From assembly GCF_011075055.1 (NCBI RefSeq), contig NW_025401120.1, positions 272,547 to 336,546 on the forward strand: a DNA stretch of 64,000 nt, given 5' to 3'. The DNA comes from Mangifera indica. Taxonomy: Eukaryota > Streptophyta > Magnoliopsida > Sapindales > Anacardiaceae. The position numbers were made by a program, and so were the translations under genes. The notes beneath the pieces are model-generated. The model searched no databases. It saw only the letters and a list, made by a program, of their open reading frames with translations, and was not told the origin of the DNA. Shown one piece after another: positions 9,722-22,542 of this stretch (the first letter of the stretch is position 1; the number at the start of each line of letters is the position of its first letter).

Positions 9722-12700
9722 GAAGTCCTTTTGACATCTCTTCATCAGTAAAGAATTCTCAAAGTGAAAACGTAAAGACAAAAAACTAATCCTTGAATAG
9801 GAAAAAGAGTGGATCTGGGGGTTCTTAAATGAATTGACTTATTCAAAAAAAGTCATGTTCTTTGGAAGATCTATCTTGTGTTTGGTATTGCATGGTTCTA
9901 CTTTGCAAGAACTTTGAATCATTCTCTTGAAGTTCATCATTTTCATCATAAATGATCCTCTTGCCTTGAAATGACCCAACCCAATAGAGAAATCCCAATT
10001 CATAATTAGTATGTTCTATTGGTAAAACTAATAGAACTTACTAGTTGCCACAATTATGTTTGTCAATTATAAGAACATATAATTAACTTTTGAGTTAATC
10101 TTGAAGTATTTCATAATATAAACTTCAATTTACTTATAAATAAAAATTATTGCATAATTTTAATTTCATTTTTAACCATAAAATTTTGTGGGTAAATTAA
10201 AATAATAAAAATAAATTATAATTTAAAATTTAAAATTTATTTACATTAAAATTTAACTTCTTTTTTTATTAACAAATTATTCATAATATAAATTTTAAAT
10301 TACAATAACTTTCAAATTGTTACAAATGTTTATAACCTTAAAATTTATTTACATTAAGACTTGACTACTTCGATGGCTAACAAATCATTTTTAATATAAA
10401 TTTCAAATTATAATAAACTTTAAATTATTACAAACATTCATAATTTTGAAATTTATTCATATTAAGATTTGGTCACTTTGATGGTTAATAAATTATCTAT
10501 TATATAAGATTCAAATTATATTAAATTTATAATAATTGTTTAATATTTGTCATTGTTAATATTTTACATATTACCGTTAGATTAAACACCATTTATACTT
10601 GATTCTATCATACTTTATAACGTATCAATTGTAAATAAAATTCATAAAGAATTTAAATGATATTGATTTTATAAGAGATAAGCAAAAGATTAACTTCTAT
10701 TTATAGAGTTAATAATGACATTTTATCAAAAGTCACATCTTTACAGAGTGATATATCATTTTATTATAAAAAATCACACTTTACCATTAACAAAGAGTCA
10801 CATCCATTCATTATAGAGAATTACTTATTTTCATCATGAAAACTCACATTTTTACATTATCTGATAGAAGTTAGGTATTGAAGTTTTTTTAAATATAAAT
10901 TATTTTATCAAATAAATACTATTATACTTGATAAAATAAACTTTCAATGTGTTATCGGAGTCATAATTCTTACAATGTGTATATCCAAATCTATTACTCT
11001 GCACATACTTCACGTAATGCAATAATGTAATTGCTGGATTTATCTTTATCATTCTTCTACCATTGCTGGAGTATTCCCATCTGTTAAAGATATTCTTGAA
11101 GCCAAAGTTTGTAGTGGTTTTAAGTTCTCTAGCATGATAGTATACGGGTTCGTCCATGCCCATTCTATTATTGCTATTTAGCTTTGAATGTAATACTGGA
11201 ATAAGTTACAAGTCTCCTGCTTCTTGTGTTTAATCTTTGATTTACCCCATTCTTTACCTTGTTATGTTTGTGAAACACTAACTTATACTCTTTTAAAATA
11301 AAATAATACGTATAAACAAATTTTATTAATTTATCTGTATAAATTAAAATGACAATACTTGTAATTAAACAGTATTATTTACTTTTCCTTTCACGTTTTA
11401 AAATCACTTAATCAGATATTGTTACATTGAGTTATATAAATTAAGTTTGTATAATTTGTTTGTTTATGTAATATTTCTACATACATTATTAGTCTCGGAT
11501 AATTTTCCGCATTTGGTTGTTTTTCGCCCTCCCCCCAGTTTGGGATTGATGTCTGCATATTTATTTGAAATTAATTTAACAAATCTAAAACGAAGCTGGA
11601 GTGGTCAAGGCATACATGCCCTGATTTTCTTTGCAAAGATCAGTTGCGGCTATCAAAGGACTCTGCATTGCTATTGCCAATTTGGACTCTCCTACTAATA
11701 AAAAAATCTCTAAAGTGATCCATGGAAATATTTTACTCCTACTAAAAGTCTTACCCTAAATCATTATAGCATTCTGCATTCCCGTGATTCTATTTCTATT
11801 CATAATTGCATTATCATTTAAATATTTTTATAATGATATATAATATTATATAAATATAAATATGAGTCACAACATCTAACGTAATCACCTCAAAATCTAG
11901 TTGGGTTGGGCTTGTACTTAATCTAATTAATTTAATCAATGTGAACACAGGGAATCCTCCACAAGTATTTCCCTGAGGCAATCTATCTAGAATCTTGTTA
12001 GCTGACCCTGAAATAATCTTGTTAGCTGACCCTAAAATATTGGCAGGTTAAAGTTAAATTTCTCTAGTGTTGGCATCAAATTGTGGATAATATATGTATC
12101 AATAATAGAATTTTTTGTATTGTGTATTATATGTTGTATTGTTAAAAAAAAGGTAAAAATTTTATATTATCAAGTTATTATCATTTAATATTAAAAAAAT
12201 CACAAATATCTTTAAAATTTGAAAATCTTTTAAATATATTATTATCACATTATTATTTTTTAAAAAAGATGTATCAATAAAATTATTAATATAAATTGAT
12301 AAGTATTATACAAGTGTCAAGACCCACATAACAAGGGGACAAAAATCAATTCGATAATATTTTGCCCACTTTTGAAATAAATACTTTGTTCCATAAACAC
12401 CTGCATGCGTACTTGTGGACCGACCAGACTCAATTTCCAATGAAACTTACAATAATTCCTTAAAAAGATTGAAACATTGCCGTTTCTACATTGATATGTT
12501 GTTACGCATTTGAAAGGGAAGTACCACGTTTGGTTTCTCCATTTTTAGTCCTTTTCTGAGACGAAATTCTCCACCTTTTTTTTTTTTTTTAATATCACTG
12601 CATGCAATTGTGGCATTATTAAGAGATGCTTCCTTGCTAATTCAAGGTATTTTCGGCTCCTCTCCCCACCCGAGTCAAACCATAATTTTGGAGTTAAATT

Positions 12701-13714
12701 AATCACACTAAAACTAAACACTATAGAGTTATTAATATAATAAAATTATGTTTATATAATTTTGAATACATAATTGCGTATATAGATAATATGTTATAAT
12801 ATGATTAGATAATTTTGAATTAAAAATAAAATAACACTCAATTACACAATAATACATTATCTATGTACCTAAAAGTGTCTTGTGTCTAGGCCCATAACCC
12901 ACCTTGGAGAGCCAATGGGTTGGGTCCAACATGTTATAGTATTGGGTTTTACTATTCTTCTGAATACTCTAATCGAATTGATACCTCTATATATATCTAA
13001 TTATACACTCAGGATATGCATATATATGAATACTCTATTAGTTCTGACTGTACCGATATTAACTTAGTTTGAAACAAGGACGTCATAGGATTTGCAAGAT
13101 CTAGACGCATGCATACCACAGAAGACTAATCAACTGATCAATAATAATATTGATGGCATAAACAATGATTTTTGTAAAGATCATTTCAACTAATTATAAT
13201 ATGATTGCTTTACGTAATACTTGATTTAATTGGACATTAAGGTCTAGTTAGACTATTTCAACTAATAATCCATTCTTATCGATTTTTATTGGTCAAATCC
13301 GGTGCTTTGAAGATCATTTACACCTAAGAAATTAGTAAAGTCTTGTCCAAATTGATTAAACTTTAATTCAATCAGAGATGCTAATATGGTCTTAGCAATT
13401 TACACTATCTTGAATTATCTGTCTTCATCATTAATATTGTTCAAAGCATGGCCATCTTAATATTTAGTAGAGTGTCAATATATTATTAAAATAAAAAAAT
13501 AATATTATTTATATAAGTAATTTGTATAATTTAAGGTAATAATATTTAATGGAATGATTAAAATAAAAAATAATATTATTTATATAAATAAATTATATAA
13601 AATTAATAAATTTATTTATATAATATTTAATTAAAAATTATTATTTCAATTTATATAAATAACCGTGCATGGAATATAAAAGAGGACGAATCTTTTGTCA
13701 CACCTGTCAGTCTC
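9722..13714. other. Long AT-rich intergenic stretch
   Basis: No supportable gene. ORFs of 60-90 codons here (10900-11163, 11447-11698, 12882-13067) have low-complexity composition, no homologue in the window and no promoter context. A 24-bp direct duplication (atcttgttagctgaccct) sits at about 11992-12040. Short AT-rich foldbacks resembling small MITEs occur near 12720-12870 and 13490-13660. Confidence 0.5.
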
Positions 13715-14817
13715 TCTTTTGCAGCCACCAGTGGCATAGAAATTGTGACATGGCAAAAGAATATATAGAAATCCATAGGATTGGTATCATTATTTTAAAG
13801 AAATACATATTTACGTAATTTATTATATAATAAAATATTATTTCTTATTTATTAAAAATTATTTAATTAAATAATAATATATATCAAATATTTATTTAAT
13901 TATATTCTCAGAATGAATATTTATAGTTTTATTATTTCATAAAGCAGTTGATGATGTAAGCCAATGATGCAAGTCCATGACATCACCTAAGGCGAGTTGT
14001 TAAATTTATTTTTGAAATCTTAAGATTAAATGCACATGATTGATTGGTACCTTAAATTTTTAATGGAAGAACCAAACACGTTTTCAATGCGGTAGCTTTT
14101 GCTCTTATTTTATTATGCAATAAAAGAGTCGGTCTGAGGGTCCACTCCTTTTGACAGATTGAATAAAGTAGTGAAGCTGGGATAATGATGTAATTAAAAT
14201 TTTAAAGTATAATATTATGTTAATATTAATATGATAAATGGATTCTTATTGGATGGTCTCGAAATATAATTTGACACAATTTATCCAGTTTAATTTTAAA
14301 TTAATCTGATTTAATAATTAAAATAAATTTTGATCATAATTTTAATTAAATTTTTTATCAATTTTTAATTAGATTAATCAGACCAATTAATCTAATCCAA
14401 TTTTTAAAATACTCTTATCATATTCCTAAATCCTAATGGAGTGACCCTTGAAACCACTTTTTCTTTTGCAATTTGTACTCAATAAGTGAATGCGCAGGTA
14501 ATGTTTTCCTATGGCTTTCTTTCTCTAATCTTAGTAAAGAAATGTGGATCGATAAAATCAACAGCCAAAATAGAGGAGATAATCTACTATAAAACCTCAA
14601 TATTTAAAACTAATTTACAATCAAGTGGTAAATTTTTTTTTAAATATTTAAAATTAATTATACATAATATTATTGAATTTAAAACTATTTATCAATAAAA
14701 TTTGCAGTTGTTTTATTGTGAAAATCCATAAAAATTCCAAGAGATGAAAATATATTGAGTCAACAATTCCCTATCTTTCAATCTAGATTTGTTTTTTCAA
14801 TAGCTTATAATATTAGT
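13715..14817. other. 5' flank of small-ORF block 3
   Basis: This matches the flank of block 2 from about 4080 (catgacatcacc, cttaagatt, gtgacccttgaaacc against gtgagctttgaaacc) and the first bases of the window (gatc.aaccaa..). It contains no gene. The 70-codon ORF at 14486-14698 is not conserved in the sisters. Confidence 0.4.
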
Positions 14818-15606
14818 CAAAAGTAAGGCCGAAGGACTATTTCCCACTCAAGTTTTAATACCTAAATAAATACATATTTATAAGGTTTGAAAAACTTGAA
14901 ATTTCATCTATAAACTCTCTTCTATTAAAATTTTTTTTTAGAAATAAAGGTAAAATCGTTATTTTATCAATAATATTTAAAAAAATATAAACTCCATTAA
15001 GTTTTGCCCTTATATTTTAAAAACTAACAACTTCACCCCTATTTAAAGTTTTCTAATTTTGAAAAATAATATTTTTTCCTTTAAAATCTAGGGTTTATTT
15101 TCTTATCCTCTCTCATCATCGACGATGATGCTTGAACCTACACATTGATCACCATCTCTTTGATGCTAGGAAGAGTGTATGGAATCGATGAAGCCTCATC
15201 GCTTTGTCTGAATCGATGAAGCCTCATCACTTTATCTGAATCGATGCATATTCGTCTCACATTGGAGAGGGTGAGAGACAGTGGTGAGTGTATTCCCAAG
15301 CAGATGTCATAGATGACGACCGAAGAGGGTAAAAAATAAACCATAGATTTTAAGGAATGTTATTTTTCAAAGTTAAAATACTTTAGGTATAAATAAAATT
15401 ATTTGTTTTTAAAATCTTGAAAGAAACTTAATGAAAATTATATTTTTTAATATTATTAATAAAATAATTATTTTATTTTTATTTTTAACATAATTTAATA
15501 AAAATTAATTTATAAATAAAATTTTAAATTTTGTAAACTTTATAAAAATGTATTTATTTTAATATTAAAAGTTAGATGAAAAATAGCCCTCCGAACCCAA
15601 AAGTAA
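14818..15606. mobile_element. Foldback MITE, 771 bp, with perfect 9-bp TSD
   Basis: The element is 14827-15597, flanked by caaaagtaa at 14818-14826 and 15598-15606. It starts ggccgaaggactatttccca, and the complement of its right end starts ggttcggagggctattttt. Small-ORF block 2 keeps the uninserted site near 5042 (agtgaaaagtaattacca), which fixes both ends. The core has paired GC-rich arms and no transposase. The 68-codon ORF in it is part of the palindrome. Confidence 0.85.
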
Positions 15607-15812
15607 TTAGTAAATACTGTGTGAAAGAATCAGCTACATGTGCTGATAAGACAAAAGTAATGAACACAGACTTTATTTAATTATTTTTTTTTATAAGATT
15701 GATAAGAAAATGACACAGTACTGTAGTAGCATCTAATACATAATTTTCAGAGTGGTTTTTCAATAATCCAAATAATAATTAAAAAAGAAAAAACTTTATG
15801 CTCTAATACTAC

Positions 15813-15819
15813 TATAAAT
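15813..15819 (+). promoter_or_regulatory. TATA box of small ORF copy 3
   Basis: TATAAAT lies 104 bp before the ATG at 15917, matching copies 1 and 2. Confidence 0.6.
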
Positions 15820-15916
15820 TGCGGAGAATCTGACATTCCAATTGCAACAAAAGCAAACTACATTCAACACACACAGAGGAAGAGAGATTGAGGGTCATTG
15901 AGTTATTGAAGAAACC

Positions 15917-16120
15917 ATGATGAGCACATCGGAGGAACCGAGGAAGGCGCAGAAAGAGTGGATTTCCAAGCCAAAGACTAGTGCAAGTGTAATTCCGGCA
16001 AGAAGAAGGCTGGTGATGACCATGATGGCTGAACAAGTTCTCCACTCTTGTTCTTCTTTTGTTTGCTATTGCTCCAAAAATTCCAAGAAGAGTAAGGCTG
16101 TGCACCCACGTGATCCATAG
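15917..16120 (+). CDS. Small conserved plant protein, family copy 3 (67 aa)
   Basis: Third member. A duplicated ATG gives MMSTSEEPRKAQK. The second ATG, at 15920, is the one shared with the sisters, so either may be used. It keeps SVIPARR, MMAE, VLHSCSS, KSKAVHP and the end DP, with no frame break. Differences from copy 1 again cluster in the middle and in the Cys region (SCSSFVCYCSKNS). It lies 320 bp downstream of the MITE that inserted in this block, so its distal upstream region differs from its sisters. Function unknown. Confidence 0.6.
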   Translation: MMSTSEEPRKAQKEWISKPKTSASVIPARRRLVMTMMAEQVLHSCSSFVCYCSKNSKKSKAVHPRDP

Positions 16121-18289
16121 CATGCCAAACTGAAAATTACTTCCACTTTTGTCTAAATTCTTCCAAAAAAAGGAAAAAAAAAAAAAAAAGAAAACTTTTA
16201 TTTTGGTTCTTAAATCAAATATTGTTTAGAGTTGTTCTGTCTTGAACTACCAGAGTTAGTAGATATTGTTACTTCTTGTTCTGTTGATGGCGGTGTTGAA
16301 TAATTTATGGTTTTAGTATACCGCTTCCTTTGACCATTCTTAATTCTTCAGTCAAAGTGAGTAGTTTAGTAAAACAATCCATAGTTCAATCAATTTGGAC
16401 GCGACTTTGCTAATTTTTCTAATATATCATTAAATAATTGAAAAACCCCAATCTTAAAGGGTTAACAATTATTAGATTTATAAATTTCCTGATTACATTA
16501 ACCGTGATAGTTACTCTTCAGAATCGATTTGAGTTAAATCAAATTCAAACTTGATTTAATTTACATAAAATTAAGTTTGAACTCAAACTCAAGCTCATTG
16601 AGCTCTTTTCAAATAAGTATGAGCTTGGCTCGTTTCAAAAGACTTTAACTTGAATTCTATTCGAACTCAAACTTTTAATTAATTTGTTATTAAAACACCA
16701 TTATTTTAATATATATTGATTAAAATAATATTTTGTATCAAAATTTTTAGCTCACGTGCTTGAGGAGCTAAACACTCCAAAACTCGAGCTCAAAATTATT
16801 GAAGTTTTAAGCTCGAAATCGAGTTCGAATGAGTTTGGTTCGAATCTAACCTTAGTTACTCTACTATAACATTTAATTAATGTCAGATTTTTAGTATAGT
16901 AGTTAAATCGTGTATCATATTATAATCTTTTTTTATGAATATATTTTTTACTTTTTACTGTATTATACCTATATAACTCTTATACCCTTTTACTGTACTA
17001 AATTTGCAATATAGAGAACATCTGAACCAATTTTTTTCTTTTGTAATTTGCACCAGTAATTTCCAAAAATGATGTAGCATTTTTTGATCAATTAGGATGT
17101 TTGATGCAAGCTGTATTGCGTTGTATCTTATATAGAAAGAGAAAGGAAACTTTTCAAGAGTGTCCCCGTTATCTCTCACCATATTATCTTGTGTCCATCT
17201 CTTCACTTCAGTGATAAACTTGAATATAAACAATAACAGGGGAATTATACTATTTTCCATCTAAATTATGTCAAAATGACAGATTTTTATTTATGAAATT
17301 AAAAAATAACATTTTTCTATCTTCCATAAAACTTTGTTAGTAAAATTACTTAGTTGTACGATAAACACGCTAAAAGATAAAATATATTTTTTTATAACTT
17401 TTAATATATATAAAAAATAAATAAAACTTTTCTCTTAAACTTTATTAAATATATTTTCACTCATGTTTTATAAGAAAATATAATTTAAAATTTAAAATAA
17501 TTGTTGATGACAACTGAGATCTCACTAGTTTAGTGTGATTCCAATTAAATTTACACTGAAATGGTGTAATTCTAATCAAAATTGCATTAGAATAATGTAA
17601 TTAAACCAGAATTACATCGTCAATTTCAACTAGAATTGCACTAAAATTATATGATTCCAGTTAAAATCATATTGAATTATACTTTTTCAATGTGAATTTA
17701 ACCTTAGTTTTAATTATAATCAATGCGATTATGAATTTGAGTTTGGTTGGAGTAGGGTTATAATTTTTATTTTTATTTTTTGATTGAAAATAGAGGTCCA
17801 AATGATTAATTTTTAAGTTAGTGGTAGAAAAATAATATATTTTTACTATAAAGCTATAAAAAATAGTAATCTTATAATATTTATATTTTATAAATAGGTG
17901 AATATGGAATTGAGACACTATTTTTAGCGGCAAGCGAAGTGACAAAAACAGTATAGATGCTGGATCTGTGGGGCCGAAGATCGCTATGGATGATGTTGCA
18001 GAATCTATTGAGACTAAGAAGCTGGGACTCTGTATCTAGACATTCTGACTTGCAAGATTTGATTTTAGTGACGTCGACCTGGTGACATAATGCTTTGGGG
18101 AGGACTTCAATGCAATCTCAATTTCAAGCCCCTAATTTTTACTTTTCCCTCCTGCGAAATTAGGCCTCCAATAACATGACAACAAAAAGGCTGCAAGAGG
18201 TGATGCAGTTTGGGACCATTCAACTCACTGATTTTTTTAAATTTGGTTCAATTCCCCTTCTTTTGTTTTTTCTTAGCGCTGTTGCTTGT
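16121..18289. other. Intergenic, 3' flank of block 3 and unclassified DNA
   Basis: To about 16450 this is the shared 3' flank of the small-ORF block. A foldback-like stretch rich in gctcgag/ctcaaac motifs at about 16510-16860 resembles the element at 5132. A GC-richer patch at about 17940-18130 has no open frame of note and may be a decayed gene piece. The ORFs 16955-17260 and 17667-17945 are AT-biased and unsupported. Confidence 0.35.
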
Positions 18290-19928
18290 TTATGTTGACT
18301 GTCTGTTGCATAGATCGAATTCTGATTGTTCATGAGCTCTAACAATTAGTAGCCAATTGTAACACCTCTGTTGTTTGAGGTGATGTAACCTCTGATCCAA
18401 ATTGGTGCAATACTCAGACTTCACGCCCAGCGGCAAGAGGAGGCCCATGCCACTGATTTATGACTTGACTATCTAGAGGTAGGAGGAGTCATCAATTGGG
18501 CTTGACTTTATGCTGTATGCAGATTCATCAATTTATATACGAACAAAATAGAAATATAAGATTTGAATTGGCAAGTCCAATGTATCCAGAGATTCTTGAG
18601 TAGTTTATTGGATTTATAAAATGCAGCTGAAGTGGTCAAGTCATGTACTTTGTTCAGGTTTTCAATGGTACTAGGGTTATGATTTCGTCATTCATTGAAT
18701 TGTTTGCCATTCGGTCACCTACTGGCTATAAATCCACGTAAACCGTGCATCCTTCAACAGTCAACGCAGAATTCCCAGTTATTTATTTTCAACTACATTT
18801 TCGCCTGGCCGGGCTATCAATATTATTTGTTTCGTTTATGTAAAATTTCACCAAACAAATTGTTATTATTTTAGAAGAAACAGTTTTTTGCCTGAGGGTT
18901 AACCATGTTGAATCCCTCAGTTGAGGGTTCGAGCTTTAATAATACTATATTAAAATTAGAGATTTAACCTATTCAATATAATAGGTGTGAGACCAATAAT
19001 TAGACTTAATTTTTTATTTTTCAGATTCGCTCGAATGAAATTTTTCATCATAAAAAAAAAGTTTAAAGTAATAAAGGTGTTTAGTTTGGTTCTGTTTATA
19101 AGACAATTTAGTTTATGTTGATAAATTAAAAAATAAAATGTTTACGTTTTGAATTATAGTTTGAGCAATTTTTAAATTGAACTAAATCGTAAATTATATT
19201 TAAATATATATACATATATATATATAAAATTATATTTGACATAATTTTTTTAATGAACAATTAAATGTACTACTTATTTTTCAATTAATTTTGCTATTTT
19301 CTTTATATAATTAATGTATATGTATTTAATATTTATTTTACATGTTTTAGAAAATTATAATTCAATTATTAATTGTTAAACATAATAAATTTAGAGTAAA
19401 TAATTTTTAATAAATTTAAACCGTATTTTTTTATTTGATTTAAAATCTAAAACGTTTTGATTTTAAGTTTAATTTGAAAATTTTTTCAAACTGTGTCAAA
19501 CTAGACAATTGACACCCATACAATGAAATAATGTATTAGATCAGGTCCGATTTAACTTTCTAAATCTATAATTTCGTGGCTTTCACTTTGAAAAGGTTAT
19601 TGGAATCAATAGGATACTGGACTGGGCTTTCACAGGTTCAATTAGTCCAACCCTCTATTAGTAGTGGACCTAATAGTACCCACAGGCCCCCCTTTGTGTA
19701 GCATAAAGTTTATGGGACATTAGTAAAAGGTAAAAGGCAAGGGCCATAATTCCACAAACCTAACCGAACCGTTGCACAACGGATTCTTTCCCGGCAACCA
19801 ATTTCAAAAATCTGAAAAAGGAAGCAAGTTAACTAAAGCAAATCCCAATCTTTCCTTTCCCAGTTTTTTTAAAACACAAACACCAACGCTATTCTTATTT
19901 GCCTCTCCATCTCAAATTAATTTCAACC
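18290..19928 (+). promoter_or_regulatory. Upstream region of MGCC gene, block 1
   Basis: This region is conserved with 40239-41722 and 50040-52418, and in diverged form with 2750-3770. The last 150 bases before the ATG are nearly identical in the three blocks (gaaaaaggaagcaa, acaccaacgc, attcttatttgcctct), as expected of a promoter and 5' leader. A possible SINE-like piece with a B-box-like GGTTCGAGC (18926-18934) lies inside. The short ORFs in the sister regions begin with TTG and are not called. Confidence 0.4.
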
Positions 19929-20894
19929 ATGGGTTGTTGCTTCGGTAAATTCAGTCTTAGGAAAGCAAAAATTTCCACAGAAGAATCAACCCATGTTGAA
20001 GACAAGCTTGTCATCTCACAAGCTTCCGAAATTCCAACTCCAATTCATCTCTCAAACAAAATTTCCCCGTCACCTCCTTCACCCCCCAGTTGTGCTTCTT
20101 CTGTTTCTTCCTTTACTTGCAGCACAGGCAACACCACTGAATCATGCTCGTCAATCTCAACTGCTTCTTCCGTTTTGAGCTCCAAAGATAGATCTTTCTC
20201 CAATGAGTTTCTTTGGGCTTGTGTCAAGGAGAATCCACATGTAGTTCGCATTAATTCCATCAAGGAAGCTGCTCTTTCTTTAGCAACCTCTAAAGTTGAA
20301 GCTCAGATGTTTGGCTCGCCTGCTAAGTCATTTGTGGCTCCAACACTGATCAGCCACTCAATCCCACAAAGGATTAAGGGTTCTACACCACAGAAGATAG
20401 TCCGGCTATCAGAGAATAAACCAAGTACTCTTGTCCTGCGTCACCAGCCGAGATCACCAGCTACTTTAACTCGACAAAAGAGCTTTTGTATGGAGCCTGA
20501 GAGGCAGAATTCTTCGTATTCTTTGCCAAGTAGACCCTTGAGATCACCATCTCCCAGCAGGAGATTCAGTACTGGTGATAGTAACAGGGGATTATTAACA
20601 AATACCCATATAGAAAGTTGTTCAAAGAGAATAGTTGGTGCTAAGCTAAATGGAATAAATTCAGTTTCCTCTTCGCTAAGAAGAGAAAATTTTAGGCCTG
20701 CGAGTCCAAGCAACAAGAATTCAATGGGATTGCGGGTTTGTATGAGGAATAGAGAAACATGCACTTATAGAATTGGTTCTAAAATTGATGAAGTTGCAGC
20801 CAAAGAAGCAGTTGCTGAGCAGGAGAGTGAGTGCTTTCCCATGGAGGACATTGATAATCCTCTTATCTCCCTGGATTGTTTTATTTTTCTGTAG
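19929..20894 (+). CDS. Ser-rich MGCC-type lipid-anchored protein, intact copy (321 aa)
   Basis: Single-exon gene. The start at 19929 (ccATGGg) gives MGCCFGKFSL. Gly2 with Cys3/Cys4 is a classic N-myristoylation plus palmitoylation signature, so the protein probably sits on the inner face of the plasma membrane. An upstream in-frame TTG adds ten codons and is unlikely to be used. A short acidic stretch is followed by a Ser/Pro/Thr-rich region (residues about 45-85). Then come a compact conserved-looking core (SNEFLWACVKENPHVVRIN, IKEAALSLA; about residues 90-125), basic Ser/Arg-Pro segments (about 155-250) and an acidic end, DNPLISLDCFIFL. No catalytic domain or membrane helix is visible. It resembles uncharacterised plant Ser-rich proteins, and function is unknown. 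Two tandem paralogues are frameshifted. The gene is convergent with the WAK gene ending at 24622. Confidence 0.8.
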   Translation: MGCCFGKFSLRKAKISTEESTHVEDKLVISQASEIPTPIHLSNKISPSPPSPPSCASSVSSFTCSTGNTTESCSSISTASSVLSSKDRSFSNEFLWACVKENPHVVRINSIKEAALSLATSKVEAQMFGSPAKSFVAPTLISHSIPQRIKGSTPQKIVRLSENKPSTLVLRHQPRSPATLTRQKSFCMEPERQNSSYSLPSRPLRSPSPSRRFSTGDSNRGLLTNTHIESCSKRIVGAKLNGINSVSSSLRRENFRPASPSNKNSMGLRVCMRNRETCTYRIGSKIDEVAAKEAVAEQESECFPMEDIDNPLISLDCFIFL

Positions 20895-22542
20895 AAATTA
20901 AGATTTGTGTGTGCATGCATGTTTAATTTTGCTCATATTGTCCATAGGATTCTTGGTTTTTCAATCTTTCTGATTGTTTATTTAAACTATTCATGTATAG
21001 TTTTCAAAAGCATAGATAAATTGGGATCAAATTCTGATTGATTTGTAGTTGATTTGGCTGTATTCCTCGTGCCTTCTGTGCTAATTGAGGGCATGTTATA
21101 ATGTTTGCTGGTTTGAGAAATTTTTGGTGGCAGAAGAATAAATTCAGTTCAGTAACTGATATTATTATGTTAGATTTGGTTGATGATTCTAGCCATATTC
21201 ATTTCAATTCTACTGTGGGACAAACAAACGCATTTCACAAACCATGCATCTCAATTCATTGGGCCTTTCCATACTATCAAATAGAAAACTGCAGGAACGC
21301 CATATTCTAGGAGCCTAGCTAGACGATGTAATTGAACAAATCCTCCTCTATTTGATGCAGGTCGAGGACTCCTTCTTTCTCTTCTTCAAACTCTGATTTG
21401 TATTTTTTGTAGAGAAATCTCTTATTAAAGATAACACAAGGTCAATTTTGCATCTTATCTAAAGGATTCTTTCTTTTTTTGGTAGAAGAAACAATTTCCC
21501 TCTTTCATTAATATATCGATTACAATTTATGTTTGTAAGGATCTAATTAGAATGTCTTCTGCTACTAAAAATTTTCAACAAAGTGTACAAAAAGTGATCC
21601 TCTGTGTGTGTATATATATATATATATATATCAGTGTCAACACATACATAAAAGGACAATTTTTTGTGCGCAAGGCACTTTATCCAGACTTCTTCAATTG
21701 TCCAAAATAAAGAACATATTGGGCCAAAGAAAAACTTCGCAAAATGACTGAATTCATAAAATACTATACGTATTGAAACTGAATTTGCAAATTTGCATAC
21801 AGAATTCTTTGACATATTGCTTGACTTTAGACATGGTCTTCAAAGAAACAGCAAATCAAAATGCAGTCGTTTTCTAGTGGATAAAAGAACGCTATCGCTA
21901 GTCTTTTGACGACAAATTTTGTTTTTTCCAGAATTCAATAAACAAATTCATGGGTTTAAAACATTATATGTTGAGTATTATATTGTATTATATAATTTTT
22001 AAAAAATAAAATAATAAAAAAATTTAATTCATATTTAATTATTTAAGAAAATATCATAAACATCTTTAAAAAACAGAATCTAAATTAAAAACGAAATTAA
22101 CTCATGTAATCAAGTTGAATGAGCCACATACGTCTTGAGTTTTAATTAAATTGTGTAGTAAGATGTTCTCTCGTTTACTTTTAATTGTTTGTCAAAACAC
22201 TTAATTCGAAACTTTGAATATTCTTTTGGCTGCCTTAATTGCAAGTTAAAATTGGTATTGATTCTATCGAATTTACAACTTCTATCATACCAACAAACAA
22301 CAAAATTAAAGTTATAATCTATATCAATAAAATTATATATACTTATTTTAAGTACATAAATAAATATATATTTAATATATATATAATAATATGATTACAT
22401 AATTTTAAATTAAAAATGAAACAACAATTAAGCACGTGATAATATATATAAATATATATTTATTTATATACTCAAATTAAACACACATAATATTGTTTAA
22501 TCTAGATTGAAAGTTTCGGAATATATATGGGAAAAGATATTT
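20895..22542. other. 3' flank of MGCC copy 1
   Basis: The 3' untranslated/flanking sequence is shared with 53366-54415. A 69-codon ATG ORF (21101-21310) is kept in block 3 but cut by a deletion in block 2. The near-identity of the whole flank explains its survival, so I do not call it. A (TA)n tract with preceding (GT)n lies at about 21601-21632. An AT-rich foldback lies at about 22315-22495. Confidence 0.4.

Noticed and set aside
21101..21310. 69-codon ORF, also at 53572-53781
   Set aside because: It sits in the 3' flank of the MGCC gene. It is preserved only to the extent the whole flank is, and is truncated in block 2.
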